Counted from the stretch's first letter, positions 37,986-47,495 are shown. The stretch: 64,000 bases of DNA from an uncultured Actinomycetes bacterium (GCA_937926105.1 CALANS010000212.1:186001-250000), one strand, 5' to 3'. Numbers and translations are program-made. Notes: generated from the letters alone by a model not told the origin.

Positions 37986-39650
37986 ATGAATACGATCCTC
38001 ACCCTCCTATCCGAACCGACCCTGCGTGAGTTCACCAGCCGGGGGTACTGGCGGCAGCAGACCATCTACCAGCTCGTCGCGGCATGTGCGAAACGGGATC
38101 CGGAAGCGGTCGCCGTGCGTGAGCGGGGACGGGCGATCACCTACCGGGAGCTCGTGGATGCGAGCGACCGGCTTGCCGCTGCCCTTGCGGATGCCGGCCT
38201 GCGCCACGGCGATCGTGTTGCCGTCTGGTTGCCGAGCCGCGCGGAGGTGGCAGTCGCCGTCCTGGCTTGCTCGCGTGCTGGGTTGGTGGCATGCCCGTCG
38301 CTCCATCGTGACCATACCGTCGCGGATGTCGCTGGGCTGATTGGCGAGATGCGTGCGGCGGCCGTGATCGTGGAAGGCGGCTACGGCGCGGATGCGGCAG
38401 AGCACGATCTCCTGGATGCCATCAAGGCGCTCGATCACGTCAAGTACACACTCGTGCTGACTGGCGATCACCCAACCGTGCTGTTTCCACAGCTGACAAC
38501 GCTCGCCGTTGGTCAGGTACGCACGGATCCCAATTCGATCGTCTATCTCGCCTTCACCTCCGGCACGACCGGCCGGCCGAAGGGAGTGATGCACTCGGAC
38601 AACACCCTGCTCGCACCGACCCGCGCGCTGGCCGCAGACTGGTCGTTGGATGCCACCTCACGGATCTATTCCATGTCTCCGCTCAGCCACAACCTGGGTT
38701 TCGGAGCGATGCTGCTGGCAATCACCATCGGGGCGGAGTTCGTGGTTCATGACCTTCCGCGTGGCGCGAGCCTGGCACGCCGCCTGCAGGAGACCAAGGC
38801 CTCGTTCATCTTCGGCGTTCCCACCCACGCCATCGACCTGCTGAGCGAGCTTCGCGAGGATCCTCATCTCGATCTCGGCGCGCTACGGGGGTTTCGCATC
38901 TCGGGCGCTGCCGTGCCGCCCGTCGTAGCGCAGGAATTGCTGGACCGAAGTATTGTTCCGCAGAGTGGATATGGCATGACGGAGGCCGGATCCCATCACT
39001 ACACGCTGCCGGACACGCCGCCGGACAAGATTGTCGGGAGCTCTGGCCGTGCGTGCGCAGGCTACGAGATCGCCATCTTCTCCCAGCAGGACCCCGAGAA
39101 GATGGTGGCGCCCGGAAGTGTGGGCCAGATCGGGGGCCGCGGGGCCTCCCTGATGCTCGGATACTTCGATAATCAACGCGCCACCGAATCCAGTTTCAAC
39201 TCCTCAGGATGGTTTATGACGGGGGATCTCGGATGGCTCGACGAGGGGGGCTACCTTCACATCACCGGTCGCAAGAAAGACCTCATCATTCGCGGGGGCC
39301 ATAACATCTTCCCGGCGAAGATCGAGAATCTTGCGATGCGGCACCCGGCGGTGAGCAGGGCTGCGGCGGTGCCAGTACCGGACGAGCGCTTGGGGGAAAG
39401 AGTATGTCTGGTTCTGCAGCTGCACTCAGGCTCCAGACTGAGCGTGACTGAGCTATTCGAACATTTGTGGGCAGCGGGGTTGTCCAAGTATGACATGCCG
39501 GAATACCTGGGTTTCATAGATGCTCTGCCCTTGACGCCCTCGGGCAAGATCTTCAAACGCGGCATCTCCGAGCTGATGGATCGGGGTCGCCTTACGATCG
39601 AGCCGATCAGGTTTCGGCCCCCATCCTCGACTGCGGTCAAGGGGGCATGA
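37986..39650 (+). CDS. AMP-binding acyl-CoA ligase
   Basis: Adenylate-forming enzyme of 554 aa that makes acyl-CoA from a carboxylate, ATP and CoA. Motifs: TSGTTGRPKGVMHS near residue 190, GYGMTEAG near 330, TGDLGWLDEGGYLHITGRKKD near 410 and the catalytic Lys in TPSGKIFKRG near 520. ATG 37986 has AGGGA upstream. It resembles cyclohexanecarboxylate- and medium-chain acyl ligases more than acetyl-CoA synthetase. It probably activates the acid made by the hydrolases ahead of it for the beta-oxidation-like genes of the island. Confidence 0.9.
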   Translation: MNTILTLLSEPTLREFTSRGYWRQQTIYQLVAACAKRDPEAVAVRERGRAITYRELVDASDRLAAALADAGLRHGDRVAVWLPSRAEVAVAVLACSRAGLVACPSLHRDHTVADVAGLIGEMRAAAVIVEGGYGADAAEHDLLDAIKALDHVKYTLVLTGDHPTVLFPQLTTLAVGQVRTDPNSIVYLAFTSGTTGRPKGVMHSDNTLLAPTRALAADWSLDATSRIYSMSPLSHNLGFGAMLLAITIGAEFVVHDLPRGASLARRLQETKASFIFGVPTHAIDLLSELREDPHLDLGALRGFRISGAAVPPVVAQELLDRSIVPQSGYGMTEAGSHHYTLPDTPPDKIVGSSGRACAGYEIAIFSQQDPEKMVAPGSVGQIGGRGASLMLGYFDNQRATESSFNSSGWFMTGDLGWLDEGGYLHITGRKKDLIIRGGHNIFPAKIENLAMRHPAVSRAAAVPVPDERLGERVCLVLQLHSGSRLSVTELFEHLWAAGLSKYDMPEYLGFIDALPLTPSGKIFKRGISELMDRGRLTIEPIRFRPPSSTAVKGA

Positions 39651-39654
39651 GCAG

Positions 39655-40632
39655 ATGCGCGCGGTTGTCGTTCACGAACTCGACGATATCGAGTCGGTGC
39701 GCCTCGAGGAGTGGCCCGACCCGGAAGTGGGCGTGGGCTCCGTACTGGTTGAGATTCATGCGGCACCGCTGAACTACGTGGACATGGTTACGTTCCGTAA
39801 CGAGTACCAGTTCTCCCCGACGGCACCGTACGTCCCCGGCAAGGGGCCGGCCGGCGTGGTGCGGTCGGTGGGGCCCGGTGTCACCTCTGTCCGGCCCGGC
39901 GATCGTGTGCTGGCGATGGCCGAGTCCGGCGGGTACGCCGAGCTTGTTGCCGTCGACCACATGCAGATTCATCCGATACCCGATGCGATGTCGTATGTCG
40001 ATGCCGCGGCGATGTCGCTCGCATACGATACCGCGTGGATGGCGCTGCGTGATCGGGCCCGGCTTGCCGTCGGCGAGAGTGTGCTGGTACTGGGCGCGAG
40101 CGGCGCGGTGGGGCAGGCAACCGTTCAGTTGGCCACGTTGATGGGCGCGTCGCGCGTTCTCGCCGGCATCTCGCGCCCCGGGCGACCGACCGGCCCAGCG
40201 GACGCCGCCATCGACCTCTCGCGGGCCGACTTGCGTAACAGCCTGCGAGAACAGGTCTATGATTCGACCGACGGCCGGGGAGTGGACGTTGTCATCGACA
40301 CCCTGGGAGGTGATGCGTTCGATGGGGCGGTCCGCACACTGGCCTGGCGTGGTCGACTTGTCATAGTAGGGTTCGCGTCCGGGCGGATACCGACGCTGAA
40401 GATGAATTACCCGATGCTCAAGAACATCGAGGTATCTGGTCTGCAGATCAGCGACTATCGCAAGCAGATGCCGGAACTAGTGCAGGAGGGCTATCAGGAA
40501 ATCTTCAGATTCTACGCCGATGGAGCCCTGGTGCCGCCGGCTTGTGAGATGGTGCCCCTCAGCGCGTGGCGCGAGGCGTTCGAGGCGCTCGGAACATCGC
40601 GTGGCCACACCCGGCGGGTACTAGTCCCGTGA
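39655..40632 (+). CDS. MDR-family zinc-independent alcohol dehydrogenase / quinone or enoyl reductase
   Basis: Medium-chain dehydrogenase/reductase of 325 aa. The NAD(P)H motif is VLGASGAVGQATVQLA near residue 143. The zinc-binding Cys residues of alcohol dehydrogenases are missing, which places it with quinone oxidoreductases and acryloyl- or crotonyl-CoA reductases. It starts 4 bases after the ligase stop, so it probably reduces or oxidises the CoA thioester made there. Confidence 0.86.
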   Translation: MRAVVVHELDDIESVRLEEWPDPEVGVGSVLVEIHAAPLNYVDMVTFRNEYQFSPTAPYVPGKGPAGVVRSVGPGVTSVRPGDRVLAMAESGGYAELVAVDHMQIHPIPDAMSYVDAAAMSLAYDTAWMALRDRARLAVGESVLVLGASGAVGQATVQLATLMGASRVLAGISRPGRPTGPADAAIDLSRADLRNSLREQVYDSTDGRGVDVVIDTLGGDAFDGAVRTLAWRGRLVIVGFASGRIPTLKMNYPMLKNIEVSGLQISDYRKQMPELVQEGYQEIFRFYADGALVPPACEMVPLSAWREAFEALGTSRGHTRRVLVP

Positions 40633-40722
40633 CCTCCGCGCCGTCGACAGCAGGATGTCTGCAAGCCTCCGAGTGACATATCGTCTTCGACGGAACGAAC
40701 TGAGTACGAGCTTGGAGCCATC

Positions 40723-41391
40723 ATGACCTTCCCGGACACACAACCGCCTGCCGCCACCCCAGGCGGTGATCGGACATCACCCTACGAGCGGATCAAGCAA
40801 GCGATCATGTCCGGCGTGCTGGCACCCGGTGAGCCGTTGGTGGAAGTTCCACTGGCGGAATGGTGCCAGGTGAGCCGGACTCCGATCCGTGAAGCGTTGA
40901 CCAGGCTCGAGCAAGACGGCCTTGCCCGTCGGACCGATCGCGGCCTGATCGTCCGGCAGAGCAGTCCCGGAGAGATCATCGACCTCTATGAGACTCGGGT
41001 GGTGCTGGAGAGTAAGGCCGCCGCCGTGGCAGCGGTGCGCCACACCCCGGCTGACCTCAGTGCGATCAAGCGGGCGGCCGAGGCATACCGTCGAGTGAAC
41101 CCAAAAGATGGTGACGAGTTGGCCGATCGCAACCGCGATTTCCATCGATCGGTGTGGTTGGCCGGTCATAATCTCTCGCTGATTGACCTGTTGGAACGGC
41201 TGAACATGCATCTCGGGCGCCACCCGCTGACGACCTTGCGGTACCCGGGTCGGCACAAGGCCGCACTTGCCGAACACGACCAACTGGTTGCGGCGATCGC
41301 CGATCGCGACCCGGAGGCGGCCTCCAGGGTGGCTACCGATCACTTCAACGCGGCCCTCGAGATTCGCTTGAAGATTTTGGAACAGGCATAG
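40723..41391 (+). CDS. GntR/FadR-family transcriptional regulator, candidate island regulator
   Basis: Regulator of 222 aa. Winged helix-turn-helix: YERIKQAIMSGVLAPGEPL and CQVSRTPIREALTRLEQDG. FCD domain: DLYETRVVLESKAAA and NRDFHRSVWLAGHN with His residues for metal. It is the only DNA-binding regulator within the island, so it is the best candidate for the five GYATRC-N4-GYATRC sites. Each half-site is itself nearly palindromic, as expected for a dimeric GntR protein. ATG 40723 has TTGGAG upstream. It lies 90 bases after the MDR gene and may be co-transcribed with it. The effector is unknown. Confidence 0.86.
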   Translation: MTFPDTQPPAATPGGDRTSPYERIKQAIMSGVLAPGEPLVEVPLAEWCQVSRTPIREALTRLEQDGLARRTDRGLIVRQSSPGEIIDLYETRVVLESKAAAVAAVRHTPADLSAIKRAAEAYRRVNPKDGDELADRNRDFHRSVWLAGHNLSLIDLLERLNMHLGRHPLTTLRYPGRHKAALAEHDQLVAAIADRDPEAASRVATDHFNAALEIRLKILEQA

Positions 41392-41396
41392 ACGTC

Positions 41397-41837
41397 GTGG
41401 TGCCAAGCGTCAGCGAGTCGGGCACGCTTGACGTCGACGAGATGTGGCGGCGACTTGAATCCGAGATCGCGCGGTGCCCATTCCACCAGTTGCTTTCGGT
41501 CGAACCGGTGCGCGCCGACCCTGCTAGCGGCCAGGTCGAGATTGAGCTTGCGAATCGGAAAGAGCTAGGCCTGGCATACGGATCCGACGCGGTACACGGC
41601 GGTGTGCTTGCGGCCCTTGTCGACATCGCGGGCCATGCGGCCGTTGCCTGCCGCGTCGGGCACGCCGTGCCCACCATCGACCTGTGCGTCGACTATCTAC
41701 GCCCTGCGCAGGGAGAACGCCTCACGGCTACCGCAACACCCATTCAGGTTGGCAGGTCGATCGGCCGCGCGAGCGTTGAAATACGAGATCAACGCGGAGC
41801 GCTCATCGTGGTCGGCCGGGCGGCCTACCGCACCTAG
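41397..41837 (+). CDS. PaaI-type acyl-CoA thioesterase (hotdog fold)
   Basis: Hotdog protein of 146 aa. The helix motif VHGGVLAALVDIAGHAA and the strand TIDLCVDYLRPA are typical of PaaI/YdiI thioesterases, with Asp as the likely catalytic residue. These enzymes hydrolyse dead-end or product acyl-CoA. GTG 41397 is 5 bases after the regulator stop; GTG 41400 is also possible. Confidence 0.85.
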   Translation: MVPSVSESGTLDVDEMWRRLESEIARCPFHQLLSVEPVRADPASGQVEIELANRKELGLAYGSDAVHGGVLAALVDIAGHAAVACRVGHAVPTIDLCVDYLRPAQGERLTATATPIQVGRSIGRASVEIRDQRGALIVVGRAAYRT

Positions 41838-41879
41838 TGACGTGCCGGCAGGCTGCCCGCTCCGGCCCCAGATTGGTGC

Positions 41880-42557
41880 TTAAGAATGAGGATCCAGCAC
41901 GGTGCCGAGTTGGGCCGCGATCTCGTTGGTTGTCATCACATCACCGTATTTGGCATCAATGTCGAACAAGCTCATCACATGCGGCTCCAGCGCGCGGTCC
42001 GCGCACGCGTCCTCAGCCACAATGATGCGATAGCCGAGTGAGATACCGTCGACCGCTGCTGCCCGGACGCAGCCGCTGGTGGTTACGCCGCAGACAATGA
42101 TGGTGTCCACCCGAAGGCTCCGGAGCCGCTCGTTGAGATCCGTCCGGCAGAAGCCTGACGCGAAGTTCTTCTTCAGGACGGTTTCACCAGCCTGCGGGGC
42201 GACGCGCTCGTCAATCTCGGTCTGGCGGGTCCCGTCGATGAGACCGCGCTGGCCAGGTAGCTTTCGTGCCCATACCTCGGCAACTTCGGCCCAAACGGCA
42301 GCAGTGAAGATGACCGGCAGGTGGTACTGCCTGGCCGTTCGCGCCAGCCGGTTGGCTTGCTCGATCGCGGCCGGCACATCGGCCCCGAGCGGATAGGCGG
42401 GGTCTGTGAATCCATACTGCATGTCGACGACGAGAAGTGCGGGCCTCGTTCCAAATCCCACCCGATCGCCGATGCGGCGACTTCGGTAGAGGTTTCGGAG
42501 TCTGTCGAGCATTGAGTCTGAGACCCCACCGTCGAGCGTGTCGCTGCCGCCAATCAC
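41880..42557 (-). CDS. isochorismatase-family amidohydrolase (N-carbamoylsarcosine amidase-like)
   Basis: Cysteine hydrolase of 225 aa. Triad: Asp in LLVVDMQYGFTD, Lys in VLKKNFASGF and Cys in GVTTSGCVRAA. The TTSGCVR form is typical of carbamoylsarcosine and maleamate-type amidases. GTG 42557 has GGAGG 5 bases upstream; the frame opens at TTG 42569. It faces the thioesterase gene and is divergent from the ABC transporter, with operator copy 3 between. Amide or carbamoyl hydrolysis within the island's pathway is likely. Confidence 0.86.
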   Translation of the reverse strand: MIGGSDTLDGGVSDSMLDRLRNLYRSRRIGDRVGFGTRPALLVVDMQYGFTDPAYPLGADVPAAIEQANRLARTARQYHLPVIFTAAVWAEVAEVWARKLPGQRGLIDGTRQTEIDERVAPQAGETVLKKNFASGFCRTDLNERLRSLRVDTIIVCGVTTSGCVRAAAVDGISLGYRIIVAEDACADRALEPHVMSLFDIDAKYGDVMTTNEIAAQLGTVLDPHS

Positions 42558-42723
42558 GATGTCCTCCAACCGTCTGCGACCACGGTGGGTGTCGTGAATT
42601 GTCGAGCGGGCCTCATTGGAAGGCCTGCCGTCGCGGCACGCCCCACCCTCTAGCCCTCGACATCACTCTCGACAGGCGCGGGCATCCGTCGTCTTCCGCT
42701 TTTCTCCGTCGCGGTGTATCGTA

Positions 42724-42739
42724 GCATACGACGGTATGC
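42724..42739. promoter_or_regulatory. shared operator, copy 3 (transporter / amidase promoters)
   Basis: GCATAC-GACG-GTATGC is the most symmetric copy: the two outer hexamers are exact inverted repeats. It lies between the divergent amidase and ABC permease. On the minus strand TATGCT and TACGAT -10-like boxes overlap it. An ATG inside the right half (42736) is in frame with the permease but is not a convincing start. Confidence 0.7.
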
Positions 42740-42855
42740 CGAGGAGGGAGAAGGAGTCGGATGAGTCCGCATCCCAGCTTGTTCAGTTCGCCCATCGTCA
42801 GGCACGTCGCCCATCAGGACATCGTGAGTCGTCGCCGTACAGATCACTGCCAAGG

Positions 42856-43692
42856 ATGCGACCTACGGTGACAGCAGGGGCGCTAACAGCACATCGACGT
42901 CCGAACGAACGCATTAACGCCGCCCTGCAGACCACCAGGGGAGCGCTCGTCGCCCGGATAGCGGTCGTAGGGGTCATCCTGCTGCTGTGGTACCTGGCCG
43001 GCGCTTTCGGGATCGTTGACCGATTCTTGGCTTCCTCGCCTCAGGCGGTAGCGACGGCCTGGCCGCATCTGCTCAGCGATGCGGAAGTCAGGAGCGCGTT
43101 GGGGCAAACCGCGGTCGCCATCCTTATCGCGTTTGTCATAGCGACGGTCACCGGAATCCTCGCCGGATTCCTGATCGGGTGGGCGCCGCTCATCCGCCGG
43201 GCATACTATCCGGCGTTCCTCTTCCTCTTGTCGACGCCGAAAGTCGTCTTTGTCCCGCTCTTCATGTTGGTCTTCGGGATTGGGCCGGCAGCGGTCATCG
43301 CGTTTGGCGCATTTCAAGCCTTCTTCTACGTCACCGTCACGGTGGTGGGTGGGGTCGATCTCGTGGGCAGCCGCGAGCTCCGTCTAGCACGCGCATTTCG
43401 TGCTACGAAGTTTCAGACCTTCGTTCACGTGGTGGTACCTGCGACATCGCACGCGCTATTTGCGGCCGTCTGGTTTGGAATTTCACAGGCATTTACCGGG
43501 GCGCTGATTGTAGAGCTATTCGTGTCGGCGGGTGGAGTTGGCCAGTTGCTCAGTCAGTACCAGCGGTCCCTGCATGCCGATAGCGTGATCGCGCTGGCGC
43601 TGACGCTCTCAATCGTTGCCATTCTCTGCGGCACTGCCGTTACTTGGGTTGAGGCGAAGGTCTGCAAGTGGCGACTTCGCAAGGAAACATGA
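42856..43692 (+). CDS. ABC transporter permease (SsuC/TauC/nitrate family)
   Basis: Permease of about 278 aa with roughly six membrane segments; the inner-face loop is SRELRLARAFRATKFQTFVHVVVPAT, as expected for the SsuC/TauC group. The start is uncertain. ATG 42856 (MRPTVTAG) is used here. GTG 42868 has AAGGA 12 bases upstream. ATG 42736 would add 40 residues but lies in the operator. It begins a complete importer: permease, ATPase, permease, binding protein. Confidence 0.85.
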   Translation: MRPTVTAGALTAHRRPNERINAALQTTRGALVARIAVVGVILLLWYLAGAFGIVDRFLASSPQAVATAWPHLLSDAEVRSALGQTAVAILIAFVIATVTGILAGFLIGWAPLIRRAYYPAFLFLLSTPKVVFVPLFMLVFGIGPAAVIAFGAFQAFFYVTVTVVGGVDLVGSRELRLARAFRATKFQTFVHVVVPATSHALFAAVWFGISQAFTGALIVELFVSAGGVGQLLSQYQRSLHADSVIALALTLSIVAILCGTAVTWVEAKVCKWRLRKET

Positions 43693-43776
43693 TGCCCTAG
43701 CGCGTGCATCAGTAGCCCGTAACCCCAAACTTCGATGATCGGTATCAGGCCGGTCCTGCCATGGGAGACCGAAACC

Positions 43777-44586
43777 GTGCCCACGCTAGAGATTGCCAAC
43801 GTAAGCGTCGTCTACGACGTCGACGATGGGCCTGCGTTGACAGCGGTCGACGACGTCTCGATCACCGTTGACACCGATCAGTTCATCACGGTTATCGGAC
43901 CCTCTGGGTGTGGCAAGTCAACGCTTCTCCACTGCATGGGGGGGCTATTTCGACCCACGGCGGGCGAGATCAGGATCGATGGCAAGGTCATGTCCGGCCC
44001 GGATCCGACAAAGGCGGCGTTTGTCTTTCAAGAGTACTCGCTTCTTCCATGGAAGACGGTCCTCGATAATGCGGCCATCGGGCTCCAATTTGCGCATGTC
44101 AGCAGGAGCGAGCGCACGGCACGGGCGGATGAAGCGCTGTCCCGAGTCGGGCTCAGCGATTTCATGAACTCGTACCCCTATCAGCTCTCCGGTGGTATGC
44201 AACAACGGGTGGCGGTGGCACGGGCGCTGACGATGGATCCCGAAATATTGCTGATGGATGAACCATTCGGCGCGCTGGACGAGCAGACGCGCAGGGCCCT
44301 CGGTTTCGAAATGACGGCCGCTCTGACCGAGAGCCGCAAGACGGTCATCATGGTGACACACAGCTTGGACGAGGCGATCTTCTGGGGTGACCGCGTCATT
44401 GTGATGTCAGGCCGGCCCGGGCACATCTTGCAGGAATTTCAGATCAAGACGCCACGGCCCAGGTCAGTCGACTTCCTTGCGACAGACGAATTTGTGGAGT
44501 TGCGGTCGAAGCTCCTCGCGCTGCTGGCTCCAACACCGTCAGCGGAACCAGAGTCCGCACCAGACTCGACAATCCAAGTGCGCTAG
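43777..44586 (+). CDS. ABC transporter ATP-binding protein (SsuB/TauB family)
   Basis: ATPase of 269 aa: Walker A GPSGCGKST, Q-loop FQEYSLLPW, signature LSGGMQQR and Walker B ILLMDEPFGALDEQT. GTG 43777 has GGGAG 9 bases upstream and gives the normal family start; ATG 43735 adds 14 residues without a ribosome site. It sits between the two permease genes. Confidence 0.9.
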   Translation: MPTLEIANVSVVYDVDDGPALTAVDDVSITVDTDQFITVIGPSGCGKSTLLHCMGGLFRPTAGEIRIDGKVMSGPDPTKAAFVFQEYSLLPWKTVLDNAAIGLQFAHVSRSERTARADEALSRVGLSDFMNSYPYQLSGGMQQRVAVARALTMDPEILLMDEPFGALDEQTRRALGFEMTAALTESRKTVIMVTHSLDEAIFWGDRVIVMSGRPGHILQEFQIKTPRPRSVDFLATDEFVELRSKLLALLAPTPSAEPESAPDSTIQVR

Positions 44587-44596
44587 GAGAAGACTC

Positions 44597-45358
44597 ATGC
44601 GACAGGGCCAACTCGCGGTCTATGCGCTTCGCATAGGCGCCGTGGTGGTTATCCTGGGCGCGTGGCTGATCGCCTCGGGCCCCGGTCATGTCTCGCCGCT
44701 GCTGGTGCCGAGCTTGCCATCCGTCGCCAGCGCCTTCTGGCAGACGATCACCGGCGGCGAGCTCTGGATGGCTGCACTGTATACGGTCTACGAGATTGCT
44801 GTGGCGGCGGTGATTTCGAGTATTCTCGGAGTGCTTGTCGGGTTCTGGGTGGCACGCCGGTCGGCTCGTGTCAAGATCTTCGAACCGATGCTTGCGTGGG
44901 GTTACATTACGCCCTTCGTGCTCTTCTACCCGCTGTTCATCCTTGTCCTGGGTATTGACTTCAGTTCGAAAATCGCGTTTGCGGCGACCGGGGCGTTCTT
45001 CCCGGTGGCCTACATGTCGGCCCGTGCCTTTTCGAATGTGAATCGGATATATCTGACGATGGCTCGGGCCTTCGGAGCGACACCTCGGCAGTCGGACTGG
45101 ACGATCAAGATCAGGGCCAGTCTTCCGATGGTGAGGTCTGGGCTACGAATCGGCATGGCAACGTGTCTGATCTTCGTAATCCTTGCGGAGATGCTTGGCT
45201 CGGCGCGCGGGTTGGGCTTTCTCCTGGCGAAGGAGTCCCAGACTCTCGCCGTCCCGGAAGCATACGCGCTGACAGTCGTCATCTTGATTCTTGCGGCCAT
45301 CTTCCAGTCAGCGTTGAATCGCACGATGGGAGGCGACGCGCAAATGGTCAGGCGCTGA
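44597..45358 (+). CDS. ABC transporter permease (SsuC/TauC family), second
   Basis: Second permease, 253 aa, about six membrane segments, with the loop NRIYLTMARAFGATPRQSDW. ATG 44597 has AGGAGA 6 bases upstream. Two unlike permeases in one system imply a heterodimeric pore, whereas SsuC and TauC systems are normally homodimeric. Confidence 0.88.
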   Translation: MRQGQLAVYALRIGAVVVILGAWLIASGPGHVSPLLVPSLPSVASAFWQTITGGELWMAALYTVYEIAVAAVISSILGVLVGFWVARRSARVKIFEPMLAWGYITPFVLFYPLFILVLGIDFSSKIAFAATGAFFPVAYMSARAFSNVNRIYLTMARAFGATPRQSDWTIKIRASLPMVRSGLRIGMATCLIFVILAEMLGSARGLGFLLAKESQTLAVPEAYALTVVILILAAIFQSALNRTMGGDAQMVRR

Positions 45359-45413
45359 TGTGCTGCCAAATGAGTGCAGATCGTGCAACTTCCCTAGAAC
45401 TGGAGACCAAGTG

Positions 45414-46502
45414 ATGGTGCGTTCAAAGCGGCGTGTTCTCGTCGGGTGGGTTGCCTCCGGCGTTTCGGCACTTGTGGTGCTGGCGGCGTGCGGCAGCGGG
45501 GGTGGAACATCGGCGGATACTGGCAACGGAGCGTCCCCCGAGACGTCGCCCTCGCAATCCGCTGCGTCGGGGCCGGAGTCATCCGCGAAGGGTAATACCG
45601 ATGCGCCTTTGGGGGAGGTCACGGTAGCGTCGACCGCCAAGTACGCCCTTGACGAGATCGGTGTGGCCGGCGCCGAGGAACAGGGCCTGTGGAAGAACAT
45701 GGGCCTGACGGTCAAGGTCGTCGAAGCCGAGGATCTCGGGCGGGCGATTTCCAGTGGCTCGGCCGATATCGGTATTGGATCACCTACTCGCCTGGTGGGG
45801 CCCATGCTTGATGGTACATTCACCGGCGTGCTTGTCGGCCCCACCACGAACAAATTCCTCCTGGCGTGGGCGTTGCGCCCCGACCTCGGCACCAAGGATC
45901 TGGCCGATCTGAAGGGGAAAACCTTTGGGATATCCAGCTTCGGGTCGCTCGGAGACCTGGGGGTGCACCTGCTGGCCAATGAGCAAGGCTGGAAGGAGTC
46001 CGACTATAAGGAAGTGGCGCTGGGCGGATCTGACGGATTGGTGGCCGGGTTGCAGCGCGGCTCCATTGACGCGTTTGCGTGGACACCGCTTCTTCCGTAT
46101 TCCCTGCAGGGCGAAGGCAAGGCGGTTGCCGTCCGAGGTTCCGTGGCTGACGAATTTGCGCCCTACGCATCGAGCGCGCTCTTCGCTTCACCGCAGGCCA
46201 TCAAGGATCATCCACAGGACATCAAGGCCTTCTGCAAGGGCTTCTACGATTCCCAGCAGGCAATGACCAAGGACCTGGACTCCATTACGGACCTGCTCAT
46301 CAAAGGCGGTGGATACACGGACTCACCTTCCCTGCGAGAAGCCGTGTCCACCTTCGCGCCCGATATCGCGACGAGCAGCGAGATGTCTGATGCCATGTTG
46401 TCCAATATCCTGAAGGCGACGCAGATTTCTACCGGGAAGTATAAGGACGCCACGGTTCAGGATTTGGCCAAGCACTACATGTCGTGTGACTCGCTGGGCT
46501 GA
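45414..46502 (+). CDS. ABC transporter substrate-binding lipoprotein (SsuA/NMT1 family)
   Basis: Binding protein of 362 aa. The signal ends in the lipobox VVLAAC near residue 26, then comes a Ser/Gly-rich linker and an NMT1/THI5-like domain (KYALDEIGVAGAEEQGLWKN, SGSADIGIGSPTR). The family binds sulfonates, nitrate or pyrimidine- and aromatic-type molecules. ATG 45414 has TGGAGA 8 bases upstream. A strong hairpin after the stop closes the transporter operon. Confidence 0.87.
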   Translation: MVRSKRRVLVGWVASGVSALVVLAACGSGGGTSADTGNGASPETSPSQSAASGPESSAKGNTDAPLGEVTVASTAKYALDEIGVAGAEEQGLWKNMGLTVKVVEAEDLGRAISSGSADIGIGSPTRLVGPMLDGTFTGVLVGPTTNKFLLAWALRPDLGTKDLADLKGKTFGISSFGSLGDLGVHLLANEQGWKESDYKEVALGGSDGLVAGLQRGSIDAFAWTPLLPYSLQGEGKAVAVRGSVADEFAPYASSALFASPQAIKDHPQDIKAFCKGFYDSQQAMTKDLDSITDLLIKGGGYTDSPSLREAVSTFAPDIATSSEMSDAMLSNILKATQISTGKYKDATVQDLAKHYMSCDSLG

Positions 46503-46515
46503 TTGAAGGGTCGGC

Positions 46516-46550
46516 CGTTGGAGGCCGCCACGGGTGGGCGGCCTCCAACG
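46516..46550 (+). terminator. perfect 14-bp hairpin after the SsuABC-type operon
   Basis: CGTTGGAGGCCGCC (46516-46529) pairs perfectly with 46537-46550 around a 7-base loop, 13 bases after the binding-protein stop. No T tract. It separates this operon from the DUF1989 gene. Confidence 0.8.
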
Positions 46551-46695
46551 ACGAGATGCGGATCTGGATCGGCACCTGATGCGATCGAGATTGCTGGGTG
46601 CGAGCCGGGTTGCGCAGGATGACCGAGCCGTCGATGCCCAGGCTGCCGGTGCGCAGTGCCCCCTAATGTGCCGCGATTGACGCAGGAGCAGAGCC

Positions 46696-47352
46696 GTGAC
46701 AACACTGCTGGAACACACCCTTCCGCCGAAGACCGGCTTTAGCCTCACCATCGCGTCTGGCGAATATCTGAAGATCACGGATCTCGAAGGTAAGCAGAGC
46801 GTGGATATGGTGCTGTTCAACGCCGCCTGGCCGAGGGAGAGGCTGTCGACGTCCTACACTCGGACTCGGTACCGTCCGGAGCCAGGCGCGGAGTATGTGA
46901 AGCGAGACCATATCTCCCAGGGCAGCACCCTCATGTCCTCCATCTGCAATCCGATGATGACGCTCACGATGGAAACACCCGTGCCCAAGGGCGTGCACAG
47001 CTTGCACAACAGGATGTGCAATTCGTGGAATTATGTTGCCTACGGATTGGAGCCTCGAGACGGTTGCCTGGAGCTCCTGGCCAAGTCACTAGCGAGGTTC
47101 GATCTCCTGCCTGAAGACATCCCGGACAGCATGGACATATTCATGAACTGTCACCATGACTGTGACGGTCGTCGGTGGGTGACGGAGGAACCGGTCACGA
47201 GGCCGGGCGACTACATCGTATTCCGCGCCGAGATGGACTGTATCGTGGGGCTGTCCAACTGCCCGCAGGATGCCCTGAATGCGTGTAACGGATTCCGCTG
47301 CACGCCCGTGCGGGTAGAGGTCTTCGACGCTGACCCGGAGGTGGCGGCGTAA
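46696..47352 (+). CDS. DUF1989 (urea carboxylase-associated) family protein
   Basis: Protein of 218 aa. I recognise DUF1989 from DIPDSMDIFMN, PGDYIVFRAEMDCIVGLS and the metal-type Cys pair in SNCPQDALNACNG. DUF1989 proteins are commonly encoded beside SsuABC-like transporters and urea carboxylase/allophanate genes; their reaction is not established here. GTG 46696 has AGGAG 8 bases upstream. A terminator lies before it, so it probably has its own promoter. No urea carboxylase is in the window. Confidence 0.83.
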   Translation: MTTLLEHTLPPKTGFSLTIASGEYLKITDLEGKQSVDMVLFNAAWPRERLSTSYTRTRYRPEPGAEYVKRDHISQGSTLMSSICNPMMTLTMETPVPKGVHSLHNRMCNSWNYVAYGLEPRDGCLELLAKSLARFDLLPEDIPDSMDIFMNCHHDCDGRRWVTEEPVTRPGDYIVFRAEMDCIVGLSNCPQDALNACNGFRCTPVRVEVFDADPEVAA

Positions 47353-47450
47353 CGCAGCAGACCGCCTCCGGAGATCACCCCGGGCTCCGGCCGAGCATGC
47401 CGGGCGGCCGCGAGTGGCACGGCGGGCGTGGCGATCGGCGCTGCGAACCA

Positions 47451-47495
47451 GGAGGAACCCGGCCGCGCACGCTCGGGCGCGCCGGGTCGGCCTCC
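47451..47495. terminator. bulged hairpin between convergent genes
   Basis: GGAGG (47451-47455) pairs with CCTCC (47491-47495), and ACCCGGC-GCGC pairs with GCGCGCCGGGT inside, with one bulged C. It lies between the DUF1989 gene and the convergent acyl-CoA dehydrogenase and could terminate both. The rest of the 233-base gap shows nothing further. Confidence 0.5.

Noticed and set aside
44620..44636. Perfect inverted repeat CTATGCG-CTT-CGCATAG
   Set aside because: It lies in the coding sequence of the second SsuC-type permease just after the start and does not fit the island operator spacing; likely chance.
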